Assembly (NCBI GenBank): GCA_019359175.1
Contig: JAHHHU010000003.1
Coordinates: 62,001 to 126,000 of the forward strand
DNA from: Phormidium tanganyikae FI6-MK23
Lineage (GTDB): Bacteria; Cyanobacteriota; Cyanobacteriia; Leptolyngbyales; Leptolyngbyaceae
Direction: 5' to 3'
Length of the DNA stretch: 64,000 nucleotides
The notes under the pieces were generated by a model. The model did not search any database. It had not been told where the DNA came from and saw only the letters and a list, made by a program, of their open reading frames with translations. Both the position numbers and the translations under genes were made by a program. Shown here piece by piece: positions 36,426 to 45,395 of this stretch (position 1 is its first letter; each line of letters begins with the position of its first letter).

Positions 36426-36815
36426 TTAACGGCGCAATTTGGCTAGCTCTTGTGGGGAAGCATTGAGCTTAATTCTTGTAAAGGTCACTTGATCAGTTTG
36501 ATCGATCGTGAAATACCAAGTGACATTCACACCGAACATCGGCATCTGTACTTTTCCGGTGATTTGAAAGTCGGTGCAGTGCTGATCGGTTTCCTCAAAA
36601 ATTCCGGCTTGGGGCATTGCAATCAATCCGGGGGCTTCTTTTTGCAGATAAGCTAAGATCGCCTCTCGTCCCATGATCGGAGTTTCAAACGGCGGTTGCA
36701 TTGCACCTTCGATCGCGAAAAGCTGACTGGTCGCTTCAAATTCCCCCGCGTTCAGGGTTTCAAAGTATTGCAGAATTGTTGGGTGCGAAATGCCTTCAAT
36801 CTCGATCGGTTGCAT
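36426..36815 (-). CDS. OCP C-terminal-domain homologue (CTDH), NTF2 fold
   Basis: The 129-aa protein is a stand-alone NTF2-like domain. EGISHPTILQYFETLNAG, LFAIEGAMQPPFETPI and ITGKVQMPMFGVNVTWYF track the C-terminal domain of orange carotenoid protein. By spacing, Tyr17 and Trp100 correspond to OCP Tyr201 and Trp288, which hydrogen-bond the carotenoid keto group, with a four-residue shortening just before Trp100; Met93 replaces OCP Trp277. Cys80 could allow disulfide dimerisation as in known CTDHs. Likely role: carotenoid carrier or singlet-oxygen quencher. A generic ketosteroid-isomerase-like protein is the alternative. No OCP N-terminal-domain gene is nearby. Confidence 0.68.
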   Translation of the reverse strand: MQPIEIEGISHPTILQYFETLNAGEFEATSQLFAIEGAMQPPFETPIMGREAILAYLQKEAPGLIAMPQAGIFEETDQHCTDFQITGKVQMPMFGVNVTWYFTIDQTDQVTFTRIKLNASPQELAKLRR

Positions 36816-36872
36816 GGGTCTACCTCACAAAGCTAGTCGAGACTAGAATAGAAGACCTATCGATAGACTTTC

Positions 36873-37784
36873 ATGACGCTGACGGCAGAAATTAAGCAAA
36901 AAGCGATCGAGTTTGGATTTCACAAAGTCGGGATTGCTTCGGTGGCTGATCCAGCGCAGACGATCGCGGTTCAAGCGTTGCAAAATTGGCTCGATCGAGG
37001 ATTGCAGGCAGACATGGCATGGATGGACAATCCAAAACGCCAAGATATTCGATTGTTAGTTCCAGGGGCGAAGTCGATTATTTGCGTCGCGCTGAACTAT
37101 TACACGCCGCAGCAGCGACCGGAGGGAAGGGAGTATGCAAAGATTTCTCGCTATGGTTGGGGACGAGATTATCACCGGATTTTGCACAAGAAACTGAAGG
37201 CGTTTGCGGCTTGGTTGGAACGCGAGGGCACAGAGGCGCGGTACTTTGCAGATACGGCTCCGGTACAAGATAAGTTCTGGGCACAGCAAGCGGGACTTGG
37301 TTGGATTGCAAAAAATGGGAATGTGATCACGCGCGAATTTGGTTCGTGGGTGTTTCTCGGTGGCATTGTCACAAATTTAGAGTTAGCGATCGATAAGCCG
37401 CATACTCAGCATTGTGGAACCTGCACTCGCTGTATGGATGCTTGTCCCACGAATGCGATCACAGAACCGTTTGTGATTGATGCAAATCGGTGTATTGCTT
37501 ACCATACGATCGAGAATCGCTCGGAGACATTACCAGAGATCGATCTCAAGGGTTGGGTTGCGGGCTGTGATATTTGCCAGGATGTTTGTCCGTGGAATCA
37601 GCGATTTGCTCAAGAAACCGATGTTGCAGACTTTCAGCCGCGATCGTGGAATGTTGCGCCGACGTTGGAAGAGTTAGCTGAGATTTCGGAAGAAGAATAC
37701 GATCGACGTTTTACCGGGTCGGCATTGCGACGCATCAAACTTGCGATGCTACGACGAAACGCGAAAGCGAACCTATCGAGATAA
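36873..37784 (+). CDS. queG: Epoxyqueuosine reductase QueG
   Basis: The 303-aa protein has the QueG N-terminal region (AIEFGFHKVGIAS, MAWMDNPKRQDIRLLVPGAKS, YARISRYGWGRDYH-like YAKISRYGWGRDYH). Two [4Fe-4S] motifs follow: CGTCTRCMDACPTNAI (~179) and CDICQDVCPWN (~231). It reduces epoxyqueuosine to queuosine in tRNA anticodons, using cobalamin. The ATG at 36873 lies 57 bases from the divergent CTDH start, so they share an upstream region. Confidence 0.95.
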   Translation: MTLTAEIKQKAIEFGFHKVGIASVADPAQTIAVQALQNWLDRGLQADMAWMDNPKRQDIRLLVPGAKSIICVALNYYTPQQRPEGREYAKISRYGWGRDYHRILHKKLKAFAAWLEREGTEARYFADTAPVQDKFWAQQAGLGWIAKNGNVITREFGSWVFLGGIVTNLELAIDKPHTQHCGTCTRCMDACPTNAITEPFVIDANRCIAYHTIENRSETLPEIDLKGWVAGCDICQDVCPWNQRFAQETDVADFQPRSWNVAPTLEELAEISEEEYDRRFTGSALRRIKLAMLRRNAKANLSR

Positions 37785-37854
37785 AGCCGAGTTTTAGAGG
37801 GTGCTTGAGAAATACCGTTCGTTGCATTCACCCGCCCCGGAATGGAATTCTACC

Positions 37855-38012
37855 GTGTATGCACAAAGTCGATTGATCTGTGATTGCTTAGACCTCTCGC
37901 CCCCTAAATCCCCCATTCTGGGGAACTTTGAGTAGTAGAAGAAATTTCCAGAACGTCGAGGAATTTCTCAGTTTCAAAGTCCCCCAAATTTGGGGGACAG
38001 AAGCCGACTCAA
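37855..38012. repeat. Repeat element D (inverted relative to A)
   Basis: The left end, gtgtatgcacaaagtcgat with TGATC, is the reverse complement of element A's right end. The arms CCCCCTAAATCCCCC and CCCCCAAATTTGGGGGACAG face each other, and AGAAGCCGACTCAAACGAAG completes the A-like arm. The A-type outer end is missing on the right. The flank CCCGCCCCGGAATGG at 37831 is a fragment of the second repeat family seen in E. The right side touches the stop codon of the HD-domain gene (38033), so the element lies between convergent gene ends. Confidence 0.72.
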
Positions 38013-38032
38013 ACGAAGGGAGAGACTTTCTC

Positions 38033-38929
38033 TTAAAGATATTGCTCAAAGTTAAAAAACTCTAGCAGCATTTTTAGAGAAGTACGATCGCTAGTAGGTG
38101 TCATCGCTTCTAGTTCTTGAACCGTTTTAGCAGTCAAATACTGAAACACTTCTCTACGAAGCTTTTGGATCGAATTCTTCGGAAATCCTTCGATTTCATG
38201 TTCAAACCTCGCGAGTCGGCTTTTCGCAAGATTCACTTGAAATCGACAGCGTTTCAATAACCGTTGTCGAATGTTCTCAGCTAAACGCGGATCAGTGGTT
38301 TCAAGTTGTGCGATCTCGCCCGTCTTTAACAATGGAATCACGTCTAAGTTTTCTTCCAAAAACAATAAACTGCCTTCCCAGTTATACATCGCAATACCAT
38401 CAATCCCTAATGCACCCAAATCCGCTAAAGCCAGAATTCGCGCCACGATCGACAAATTCGGCTGATCGAGTGCAGCCTGATAGATAGCTTGTTCTTTCGC
38501 GTCGTAGGTGCAGATTGTCGCAGTGATCGCGGATCGAACAATTGAGCGATTGGCATCAGTTAATGTAGTTGAACACTGTGCATCTAGATAATCCAGCAAT
38601 CGGTCAAGCGTTGCATTCTCGCTGACTCCCATCGATCGCTGTCGGGCGGTATGCGGTTGTGACTGTGCTTCAAACACTTGAATCATGTCATGAGCAATCA
38701 CACACAGGTCGAGCAATCGTTCGATTTGTTCGATCTCATCAACGCTCAGATCAAAGCGAATCGCTTCAACAATTAACTGCGATCGACGTTGCACATGAGC
38801 GATGTGATCGCGCGTGTGATAGTAAAGCTGATGAACCTGAATTTGTCGATCGAACTCTTGCAGCGAAAATACTTTAACTTTATCAATACAATCTGTGAGC
38901 AAATCAGATTGCTGTATGTCAAAACTCAT
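38033..38929 (-). CDS. HD-domain phosphohydrolase-like protein
   Basis: The 298-aa protein has YYHTRDHIAHVQRRSQLIVEA (~37-57) and LCVIAHDMIQVF (~77), the H...HD pattern of metal-dependent phosphohydrolases. A later all-helical region has ALADLGALGIDGIAMYNWE, with an Asp that could complete the metal site. The C-terminal third is helical and charged. Substrate unknown. It is encoded tail-to-tail with queG across element D. Confidence 0.72.
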   Translation of the reverse strand: MSFDIQQSDLLTDCIDKVKVFSLQEFDRQIQVHQLYYHTRDHIAHVQRRSQLIVEAIRFDLSVDEIEQIERLLDLCVIAHDMIQVFEAQSQPHTARQRSMGVSENATLDRLLDYLDAQCSTTLTDANRSIVRSAITATICTYDAKEQAIYQAALDQPNLSIVARILALADLGALGIDGIAMYNWEGSLLFLEENLDVIPLLKTGEIAQLETTDPRLAENIRQRLLKRCRFQVNLAKSRLARFEHEIEGFPKNSIQKLRREVFQYLTAKTVQELEAMTPTSDRTSLKMLLEFFNFEQYL

Positions 38930-38997
38930 CGAACAGACACAAGATTAGACAGTACGTAAATTGTAGTTGATTGTTGATTCGGCGATCGCTTACCCTC

Positions 38998-39678
38998 TCA
39001 AGCATTTCCAAACCGATAGCCTTTTCCATACACGGTCGTAATCAGCGGCGTTTCTCCTTTTGCTTCGATCTTGCGTCGTAGCAATCGAATTTGTGCGACC
39101 AAAGCATTACTCGTCGGCTTCTCACTCTCACTCCAAAGATATTGCGAAATCTGTTCGTGCGTTAGAAGCTGATTCGGTTGCCGCATTAAATAAGCCAGCA
39201 GTTGACTCTCTTTTTCCGAAAGCTCGATTGCTCTTCCATTGCGATGGGCGACTTGATTTTGTAAATCTAACTCCAAATCATCCACCCGCAATCGGGCGAT
39301 CGCTACAGGTTCAATCACAGTTGGTCGGCGCAACAATGCCCGTACTCGCGCCAATAGTTCCCGCAGTTCAAACGGCTTAATAATGTAATCATCCGCCCCC
39401 GCATCAAGCCCCTGAACTCGATCGTCGATCGTATCTTTTGCCGTGAGAAACAAAACCGGAGTCGTATCCCCGCGCGATCGCAAACTTTGGCAAATTTCCA
39501 AGCCCGATCGACCGGGCAGCATCCAGTCGAGAATCAGCAGATCATATTGTTTCTCAGACGCAAGATGCAAACCTCGATCGCCCTCGTGCGCAACATCGAT
39601 TTCATACCCTTCGCGCGTCAGCAGACGGCTTAACGGTTCAGCCATTTCGATTTCATCATCGACCAACAAGATTTTCAT
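38998..39678 (-). CDS. rppA: OmpR-family response regulator, RppA-like
   Basis: The 226-aa protein has an N-terminal receiver (acidic pocket VDDE at 6-9; phospho-Asp51 in [19 protein letters not shown]; Lys in IIKPFELRE). A C-terminal winged helix follows ([25 protein letters not shown]). This wording matches cyanobacterial RppA (also called NrsR-like), which in Synechocystis controls photosynthesis or nickel genes with the kinase RppB/NrsS. No kinase gene is adjacent, so the partner lies elsewhere. It is divergent from hisG. Confidence 0.85.
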   Translation of the reverse strand: MKILLVDDEIEMAEPLSRLLTREGYEIDVAHEGDRGLHLASEKQYDLLILDWMLPGRSGLEICQSLRSRGDTTPVLFLTAKDTIDDRVQGLDAGADDYIIKPFELRELLARVRALLRRPTVIEPVAIARLRVDDLELDLQNQVAHRNGRAIELSEKESQLLAYLMRQPNQLLTHEQISQYLWSESEKPTSNALVAQIRLLRRKIEAKGETPLITTVYGKGYRFGNA

Positions 39679-39746
39679 ACCTTGAGAATTATAGAAATCA
39701 TCAATCCAGATCTAATATAGAGATTCCCCATTTAGATTTTGTTGAT

Positions 39747-40394
39747 ATGTTGACGGTTGCATTGCCAAAAGGCGCACTTCTAAAAGACAGTATTCGGTTA
39801 TTAAAAGCGATCGGGCTAGATTTTAGCGCGTTTCTCGAACCCGGCAACCGCCAACTTCAAATCACAGACCCAACAAACACCGCAAAAGCTTTGTTGGTGA
39901 GAAATTCTGATGTTCCGGTGTATGTCGAATACGGGCAGGCACAGCTTGGAGTGGTCGGATACGACGTGCTGAAAGAAAAAGCGCCGAATGTTGCTCATTT
40001 GCTTGATCTCGGTTTTGGACAGTGCCGGATGTCGGTGGCAGTCAAGGCTTCTAGTTCTTATCGATCGTCGTTAGAATTGCCGTTGCATGGTCGCGTGGCT
40101 TCTAAGTTTGTTCACTGCGCTCGTGAGTACTTTGAAAATCTGGATCTGCCCGTAGAAATTGTGCCGCTCTATGGCTCGGTGGAATTGGGCCCAATTACGG
40201 GAATGTCAGAAGCGATCGTTGATTTAGTCGCCACCGGAAACACGCTTCGAGAAAATGGCTTGATCGAAATCGATGTTCTATTCCACAGTACTGCTCGTTT
40301 AATTGCTCACCCCTTGAGTTATCGGCTTGATACAGATAATGTCAGCCGACACATTGATCACATTCGGACTCAACTTACTGCTTCGATCGTATGA
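39747..40394 (+). CDS. hisG: ATP phosphoribosyltransferase, short form
   Basis: The 215-aa protein is the HisG_S form (~210 aa) lacking the C-terminal regulatory domain. [62 protein letters not shown] and [21 protein letters not shown] are the PRPP/ATP-binding motifs. It catalyses the first step of histidine synthesis and requires a HisZ partner encoded elsewhere. The stop overlaps the ABC transporter start by 4 bases (ATGA). Confidence 0.95.
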   Translation: MLTVALPKGALLKDSIRLLKAIGLDFSAFLEPGNRQLQITDPTNTAKALLVRNSDVPVYVEYGQAQLGVVGYDVLKEKAPNVAHLLDLGFGQCRMSVAVKASSSYRSSLELPLHGRVASKFVHCAREYFENLDLPVEIVPLYGSVELGPITGMSEAIVDLVATGNTLRENGLIEIDVLFHSTARLIAHPLSYRLDTDNVSRHIDHIRTQLTASIV

Positions 40395-42190
40395 TTTCTT
40401 CTCGCCGCCCTAAAGAGACTGACTGGCGTTTGTTTCTCCGTCTCGCACCTTATGCCCGTCGCAATGTTCGGCTGCTATTGCTATCGATGGTGTTCCTCGT
40501 TCCATCTGCGATCGCCAGCACAATTCAGCCGATTTTGATCGGGAAAGCTGTTTCTCTGCTCAAACAAGAACCTTCTGCATTCGATTTTCCGTTTGGTTTT
40601 TTGCGCGATCTCTCTTTGAGCAGCGGCTTAAATGCTTTGACGCTTCTGTTGCTCACGACGGTTGTACTTCGATTGGTGTTTGATGCTTCGCAAGGCTTTA
40701 TCGTTCAAAATGTTGGTCAGCGGATTACTGCAAATATTCGCAGTGATTTGTTTGATCATGTGACTTCGTTGGCGGTGCGATTCTTCGATCGAACTCCGGT
40801 CGGTAAACTGATCACGCGCTTAACCAGTGATGTCGAAGCCTTGGGAGAAGTCTTTTCAACCGGAGCGATCGGCGTTGTGGGCGATCTGTTCACGATGCTA
40901 GTAATCGCCGTGACGATGTTTCTGTATCAGTGGCAACTCGCACTGTTGCTGATTTTGATGCTGATTCCGGTCACAGCGCTGATTGTCTATTTTCAGCAGC
41001 AATATCGCAAAGCAAACTATCGAGCGCGTGAGGAACTCTCAGAACTTAACTCGATGCTGCAAGAAAACATCACTGGAATTGGCGTGGTGCAACTGTTTCG
41101 GCGCGAGCAGTTTAATAGCGAACTCTATCGCACCGTGAACAATCGATATATCAAAGAAGTCGATCGCACAATTTTTCATGATTCAGCCGTTTCCGCGACC
41201 TTGGAGTGGGTTTCATTAGTCGCGATCGCGGGAGTCCTCGGTGTCGGTGGCTGGCTCGTGACAGGTGGAAACCTCAATTTTGGTAAGCTTTCGACCTTCA
41301 TTTTGTATGCTCAACGGCTGTTTGATCCGCTGCGCCAGTTTGCTGAGAAATTCACTGCGATTCAAGCTGGATTTACCGCAGTTGAACGAGTCAGCGAGGT
41401 TTTGAATGAACCGATCGAGATTCGCGATCGAGCGGACGGACATATCCCTCCTTCTTCAAAAGCGGGTGAAATTCGATTTGAAAAAGTTTGGTTTGCTTAC
41501 AAAGCGGATGAATATGTACTGCAAGACCTCGATTTTACGATTCGTCCGGGTGAGCAAGTTGCGCTTGTGGGGCCGACCGGAGCCGGAAAAAGCTCGATCA
41601 TTCGCTTACTGAGCCGCTTGTATGATCCCACTAAAGGTAGAATTCTGCTCGATGGTGTAGACATTCGAGACTTACCTCAAGCGGAATTGCGGCGGCGCAT
41701 GGCGATCATTTTGCAAGATGGCTTTCTGTTTGCAGGCGATGTTAAGAGCAACATTACCCTGGGAGAAACGTATAGTATCGAACAAGTCCAATCGGCTGCT
41801 AAACAAACAAACGTCGATCGCTTAATCGAACAGTTACCGCAAGGGTACAACACAATGCTGCGCGAACGCGGAACCAACCTTTCTGGCGGACAAAAACAGT
41901 TACTCGCATTCGCCCGTGCAGCTATTCGCGATCCAAAAATCCTTGTTCTCGATGAAGCGACTGCTAGTTTGGATGTGGGAACCGAAGCTCTGATCCAAGA
42001 TGCTTTAGAGCGATTGTTAGAACACCGAACGGCGATCATTATTGCTCATCGACTTTCAACGATTCGGAATGTCGATCGTATTTTGGTTCTAAAGCGCGGT
42101 CAGCTTGTGGAGTCTGGAACGCATGAGGAGCTTTTGAACGTCGGTGGACTTTACGCCAGCTTGTATCACTTACAAATGTTAGAGAGTTAA
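40391..42190 (+). CDS. ABC exporter, fused membrane and ATPase domains
   Basis: The 599-aa protein has six membrane helices (~25-330) and a nucleotide-binding domain. Walker [20 protein letters not shown] (~394), signature [16 protein letters not shown] (~496), Walker [14 protein letters not shown] (~518) and the switch His IIIAHRL are present. It is an MsbA/lipid- or drug-exporter half-transporter that acts as a dimer. Coupled by 4 bases to hisG, an odd partner; the pairing is probably historical. Substrate unknown. Confidence 0.93.
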   Translation: MISSRRPKETDWRLFLRLAPYARRNVRLLLLSMVFLVPSAIASTIQPILIGKAVSLLKQEPSAFDFPFGFLRDLSLSSGLNALTLLLLTTVVLRLVFDASQGFIVQNVGQRITANIRSDLFDHVTSLAVRFFDRTPVGKLITRLTSDVEALGEVFSTGAIGVVGDLFTMLVIAVTMFLYQWQLALLLILMLIPVTALIVYFQQQYRKANYRAREELSELNSMLQENITGIGVVQLFRREQFNSELYRTVNNRYIKEVDRTIFHDSAVSATLEWVSLVAIAGVLGVGGWLVTGGNLNFGKLSTFILYAQRLFDPLRQFAEKFTAIQAGFTAVERVSEVLNEPIEIRDRADGHIPPSSKAGEIRFEKVWFAYKADEYVLQDLDFTIRPGEQVALVGPTGAGKSSIIRLLSRLYDPTKGRILLDGVDIRDLPQAELRRRMAIILQDGFLFAGDVKSNITLGETYSIEQVQSAAKQTNVDRLIEQLPQGYNTMLRERGTNLSGGQKQLLAFARAAIRDPKILVLDEATASLDVGTEALIQDALERLLEHRTAIIIAHRLSTIRNVDRILVLKRGQLVESGTHEELLNVGGLYASLYHLQMLES

Positions 42191-42224
42191 GGAAGATGGG
42201 GAGATTTGAATCTCCCCATCTTCC
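42191..42224. terminator. Long perfect hairpin after the ABC exporter
   Basis: The 16-base arm GGAAGATGGGGAGATT (42191-42206) pairs with AATCTCCCCATCTTCC (42209-42224), one base after the stop codon. There is no T-tract, so it probably acts as a bidirectional or processing hairpin at the 3' end rather than a classic intrinsic terminator. Confidence 0.6.
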
Positions 42225-42230
42225 TAACGC

Positions 42231-42434
42231 AACGTGAATTCGATAAATCGATTCGCTACGTTGCGATTCCGCCCCGGAATAGAATTCGGGGCTAACAGTG
42301 CGAAGTCCAGTAAACGGGACTAGAAGCAAGTTTGAGGGTCGCAGTCCCCTTCAGTGGAACTTTGTTCAGTTAGCCCGGAACTCCATTCACGGGCGGGACA
42401 GAATCGAAGTGAGAGAACTTGCCGAACTGACGTT
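42231..42434. repeat. Repeat element E: palindromic element between convergent genes
   Basis: The ends aacgtgaattcgataaatc and (opposite strand) aacgtcagttcggcaagttc form an imperfect terminal inverted repeat shared with element B. The inside differs: GCCCCGGAATAGAATTCGGG, CAGTGCGAAGTCCAGTAAAC and GCCCGGAACTCCATTCACGG, pieces of a second dispersed cyanobacterial repeat. The right end coincides with the stop codon of the RNase T2 gene (42433). Confidence 0.7.
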
Positions 42435-43146
42435 AACGTACACTCCGCACTAGAAAATTAGCCTGACCGCAACTTCTCTGAGATCGACGTAACACCTCTT
42501 CGCTGCAAGTTCCAGGTTTGCCATTCTTCGAGTAGCAGACCAATGTTTCCTGTAAAAACCGTCCCGATCCTGAGCAACTCGGCGCAATACTCTTTTCCGT
42601 AAAGCCAGAATTCGCTTGTACAAAGTCCTGCTTAAACTTTGCTAGAGTGACGCGAAATGGCTCAGTCGGGCGCACATATCGATCGGGAATTTTGACACTC
42701 TCTCTGAGGGACGCGGATAGCTGATGATACTGTCCCTGAGTCAAGCCTGTGCAGGTTCCATGCTTTTCCCATTCGTGGCTAAATAGCTTTGAACTGGGGT
42801 ACAGACCAGGGAACTGCTGCTGCATTTTTGGATTAAATCTCTCAGTCGTGCAATCTTGCGGATATCCTCTATCGTACTGGGGCCACAAGCCATGTAGCAC
42901 AAAGCCCAACTGCCGACCATTGCCGCATTGCTGCGGATCGCTGCTTCCCTTTGCGGCACAGTAATCCGGCGACCAAGACAGCGACAAAACATAGTAGTCA
43001 AATTGACCTGCAACATTTCGGGTTTGCTGAGTAGGCTTGGGGCGAGAAACGGGGCGACGCGCCTCTGAAATAGTAGAAAATGTGCCAATTCCAGTTAACA
43101 CAAGAGCAGGAAGCATCGCTTTTTTGAACATCGCTTTTTTCAACAC
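42433..43146 (-). CDS. Secreted ribonuclease T2 family protein
   Basis: The 237-aa protein has a signal peptide (MLKKAMFKKAMLPALVLTGI up to about SEA); internal ATGs at codons 6 and 11 are possible starts. Both T2 catalytic blocks are intact: CAS I in LHGLWPQYDRGYPQDC (His ~83) and CAS II in SHEWEKHGTCTGL (His/Glu/His ~119-124). Paired Cys fit the family disulfides. It cleaves RNA outside the cytoplasm via a 2',3'-cyclic phosphate. Inferred role: phosphate scavenging or defence. The stop codon lies on the edge of repeat E, which may have shaped the C-terminus. Confidence 0.93.
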   Translation of the reverse strand: MLKKAMFKKAMLPALVLTGIGTFSTISEARRPVSRPKPTQQTRNVAGQFDYYVLSLSWSPDYCAAKGSSDPQQCGNGRQLGFVLHGLWPQYDRGYPQDCTTERFNPKMQQQFPGLYPSSKLFSHEWEKHGTCTGLTQGQYHQLSASLRESVKIPDRYVRPTEPFRVTLAKFKQDFVQANSGFTEKSIAPSCSGSGRFLQETLVCYSKNGKPGTCSEEVLRRSQRSCGQANFLVRSVR

Positions 43147-43245
43147 AAAGATTTCGGGGTTGTGAACTACCGGTACATCATCATACGAGGAAGAGAGGAA
43201 CTTGAAGCAATATTTTTACGATCGAATAATTCTCCATTTAGACGA

Positions 43246-44505
43246 CTACGATCGACCTAAATCCTGTTCTGTTCCACAGTTTCGACAGTAAGGTAAATGC
43301 TTGTAGGTTGGCTGATGACAGTTAGAGCACTCTAAATGCTGATGATAGCCGCAGTGAGGGCAGTAGCTTTCATCGTGTTTCAGCGTTCTGGTGCAGTTCA
43401 GACAGCGAGACTGTTGCACCAATGAGGAAGGCGGAACCTTGTTGCTGAAGGCGAATTTCTGGAAGAATTTGATCAGGGCAAAACCTGCGATCGGAATCAG
43501 CAAAATGTACGCGTAGCTGACTAGGAACAATAGACCGCCAAAAATTACGCTGATGATGTCAAACAAGAACTTGAACAGTGCGCCAACTTGCAAAAATTCA
43601 AAGATTTTTAGAATCAGCGGAATGAAGAAAATGATCAACAAATGCCAACTAATCAGAGCTACTAGCCCGTACCGCTTGCGCTCTGCAAATCGGTAGACCA
43701 GTCCTGCACTAATCAACAGCGGCAGCAAGAACAAAGCTTGAAAGGCAAGTTGAATACTGGGATACCAGAACGAAGCTTGTTTGTAGCCTTTCTCGACTTC
43801 ATTGAAAGACCTATCATTGCTGAAAAACTTGAACAACTCAGCGCTTTCAGGTTTCGCGAGTAGCTCATCTTTTAGCTTAGAAATTTCTCCTTTCAGTTGA
43901 GCAATGCGCTGATTGTTTTTATCAAGTTGAGCTTTCGCTTTTTCTGCACCGACTGCATTAATCGACTGATCGCGATCCTGTCCTGCAACCTTTTCCAGCA
44001 GCGTAGAATCGTATTGAGCGCGGATATTGCGATTGGAACTGTCTAGAGTGCCAATTTCGTTTTGCTTTTGATCGATCGTTTTAGTCGATCGTTGATTTTC
44101 AGGCGTATCAATTTTGTCTTTGACTCCACCCAACGCGAGACAAGTCGATGAAACAGTACCGAGTCGCCCTTTACTAGTTTGCTGATACCGCTCCTGAAAC
44201 CTACGCGGCGGTGCTCCCGGATAGGGATCAGCAACCTTCTCAGCGGTGATGCTCCGAAGCTTCTCAAAGTCCTTGTTTTGAGCCGTTGAAGTTCGGTAGT
44301 CACGCCATTCTGAGTAGCAAGGGTAAGCCTCATTTGGACTCAGCGACCATTGGCTAATATCATTCAGTCCCGTGAAAACATTCACTAAGATAAAAATATC
44401 GATCAGAATGATCACAATCAAGCTCACTGGATTCAGTGGTTGTTTGTTAATCGATCGAGTACGAGTAAAAAATTGTCTCACCCATCGCCGAAGTCGTCTA
44501 AACAT
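43246..44505 (-). CDS. Membrane protein with C-terminal double zinc ribbon
   Basis: The 419-aa protein has an N-terminal membrane helix (~27-48). A long coiled-coil region (~125-235; KAQLDKNNQRIAQLKGEISKLKDEL) and three to four membrane helices (~250-350) follow. The last 60 residues hold two zinc ribbons (CLNCTRTLKHDESYCPHCGY; CSNCHQPTYKHLPYCRNCG). It is of the cyanobacterial zinc-ribbon membrane-protein type, function unknown. The zinc ribbons are expected on the cytosolic side. Confidence 0.78.
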   Translation of the reverse strand: MFRRLRRWVRQFFTRTRSINKQPLNPVSLIVIILIDIFILVNVFTGLNDISQWSLSPNEAYPCYSEWRDYRTSTAQNKDFEKLRSITAEKVADPYPGAPPRRFQERYQQTSKGRLGTVSSTCLALGGVKDKIDTPENQRSTKTIDQKQNEIGTLDSSNRNIRAQYDSTLLEKVAGQDRDQSINAVGAEKAKAQLDKNNQRIAQLKGEISKLKDELLAKPESAELFKFFSNDRSFNEVEKGYKQASFWYPSIQLAFQALFLLPLLISAGLVYRFAERKRYGLVALISWHLLIIFFIPLILKIFEFLQVGALFKFLFDIISVIFGGLLFLVSYAYILLIPIAGFALIKFFQKFAFSNKVPPSSLVQQSRCLNCTRTLKHDESYCPHCGYHQHLECSNCHQPTYKHLPYCRNCGTEQDLGRS

Positions 44506-44660
44506 AGTCTTCTCATCGCCTGAATCGGGGATTATTCAGGTGAGATAGTCGGAACACAATCCCCGCTGTGGTTCTTCTATTTAGAAGGGCGCCCAGAACA
44601 AAGGAAATCTATTGTGTGACAGGTTCCGAACTTGCCTAAGACCCGGCGGATTGTAGATTT

Positions 44661-45176
44661 TTAAGACTGGCTCGGTTCGTGCCGAGGTTCATGCTGTTTT
44701 CTGGGAATTTTTCGGCTGAGAAACTGTCGTTTTACAATCTCGTAAGCTTGCTTATAAATCTGAAAATCAGTTGGTTTTTCTATCTCTGGAACGCTTTGAG
44801 TCACTATATGGAAGGCTTGAAAAAGTGCGTTCAATCCCGCGATCGCATCTTTCAGCGGAATCGCAATCTGGACTGAATCTTTGCCAAACTTTGTCGCATA
44901 CATCAATCGATTGCTGTGTGCCAATTTCTCTAGCTTGTTTTCATGCACCAACCGCGCCACCTCGGTTAAGTCGGCTCGAATCGATCGAGCAACTTTCGTA
45001 GCGGTTTCTTCATCAGGATTACTCCGCTTGCGACAAATCCACCCCAATCCCGCCCGCGAGATATCTACTTCTCTTGCAAGCTGGCTCATATTCGTTTGCG
45101 GATTCTCTTCAAGATACTGCAATACTAGCCGACCAAATGCCGAACATTCCTCTGAACTAAGCTTTAAAGGATTCAT
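44661..45176 (-). CDS. HTH protein, XRE-like
   Basis: The 171-aa protein has an N-terminal helix-turn-helix: NMSQLAREVDISRAGLGWIC (about 29-48), followed by RKRSNPDEETATKVARSIRAD, the arrangement of XRE/Cro-like DNA-binding domains. The C-terminal part is helical with a basic tail (SRKIPRKQHEPRHEPSQS). It may be a transcription regulator. It is divergent from the stress island beginning at 45396, so it is a candidate regulator of it. Confidence 0.65.
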   Translation of the reverse strand: MNPLKLSSEECSAFGRLVLQYLEENPQTNMSQLAREVDISRAGLGWICRKRSNPDEETATKVARSIRADLTEVARLVHENKLEKLAHSNRLMYATKFGKDSVQIAIPLKDAIAGLNALFQAFHIVTQSVPEIEKPTDFQIYKQAYEIVKRQFLSRKIPRKQHEPRHEPSQS

Positions 45177-45395
45177 ATTATATTCCAGTCGTTCTCATTC
45201 GCACACCGTCAAAACGATTGTACTGATTCTCAGCGTAGGAATCGGTTGCATAAACATCATCTGTCTACTGGGTCTATCTTAGGGCTTCCTTGGACAGCAT
45301 CATTGATCACTCTAAAGGGTGGTGAATTGCCGAGGCACAGCGTCTTTACTCTTAAGTAAAAGCACTTCAATTACTTTAGAAAAAAGGAGGTAAAT

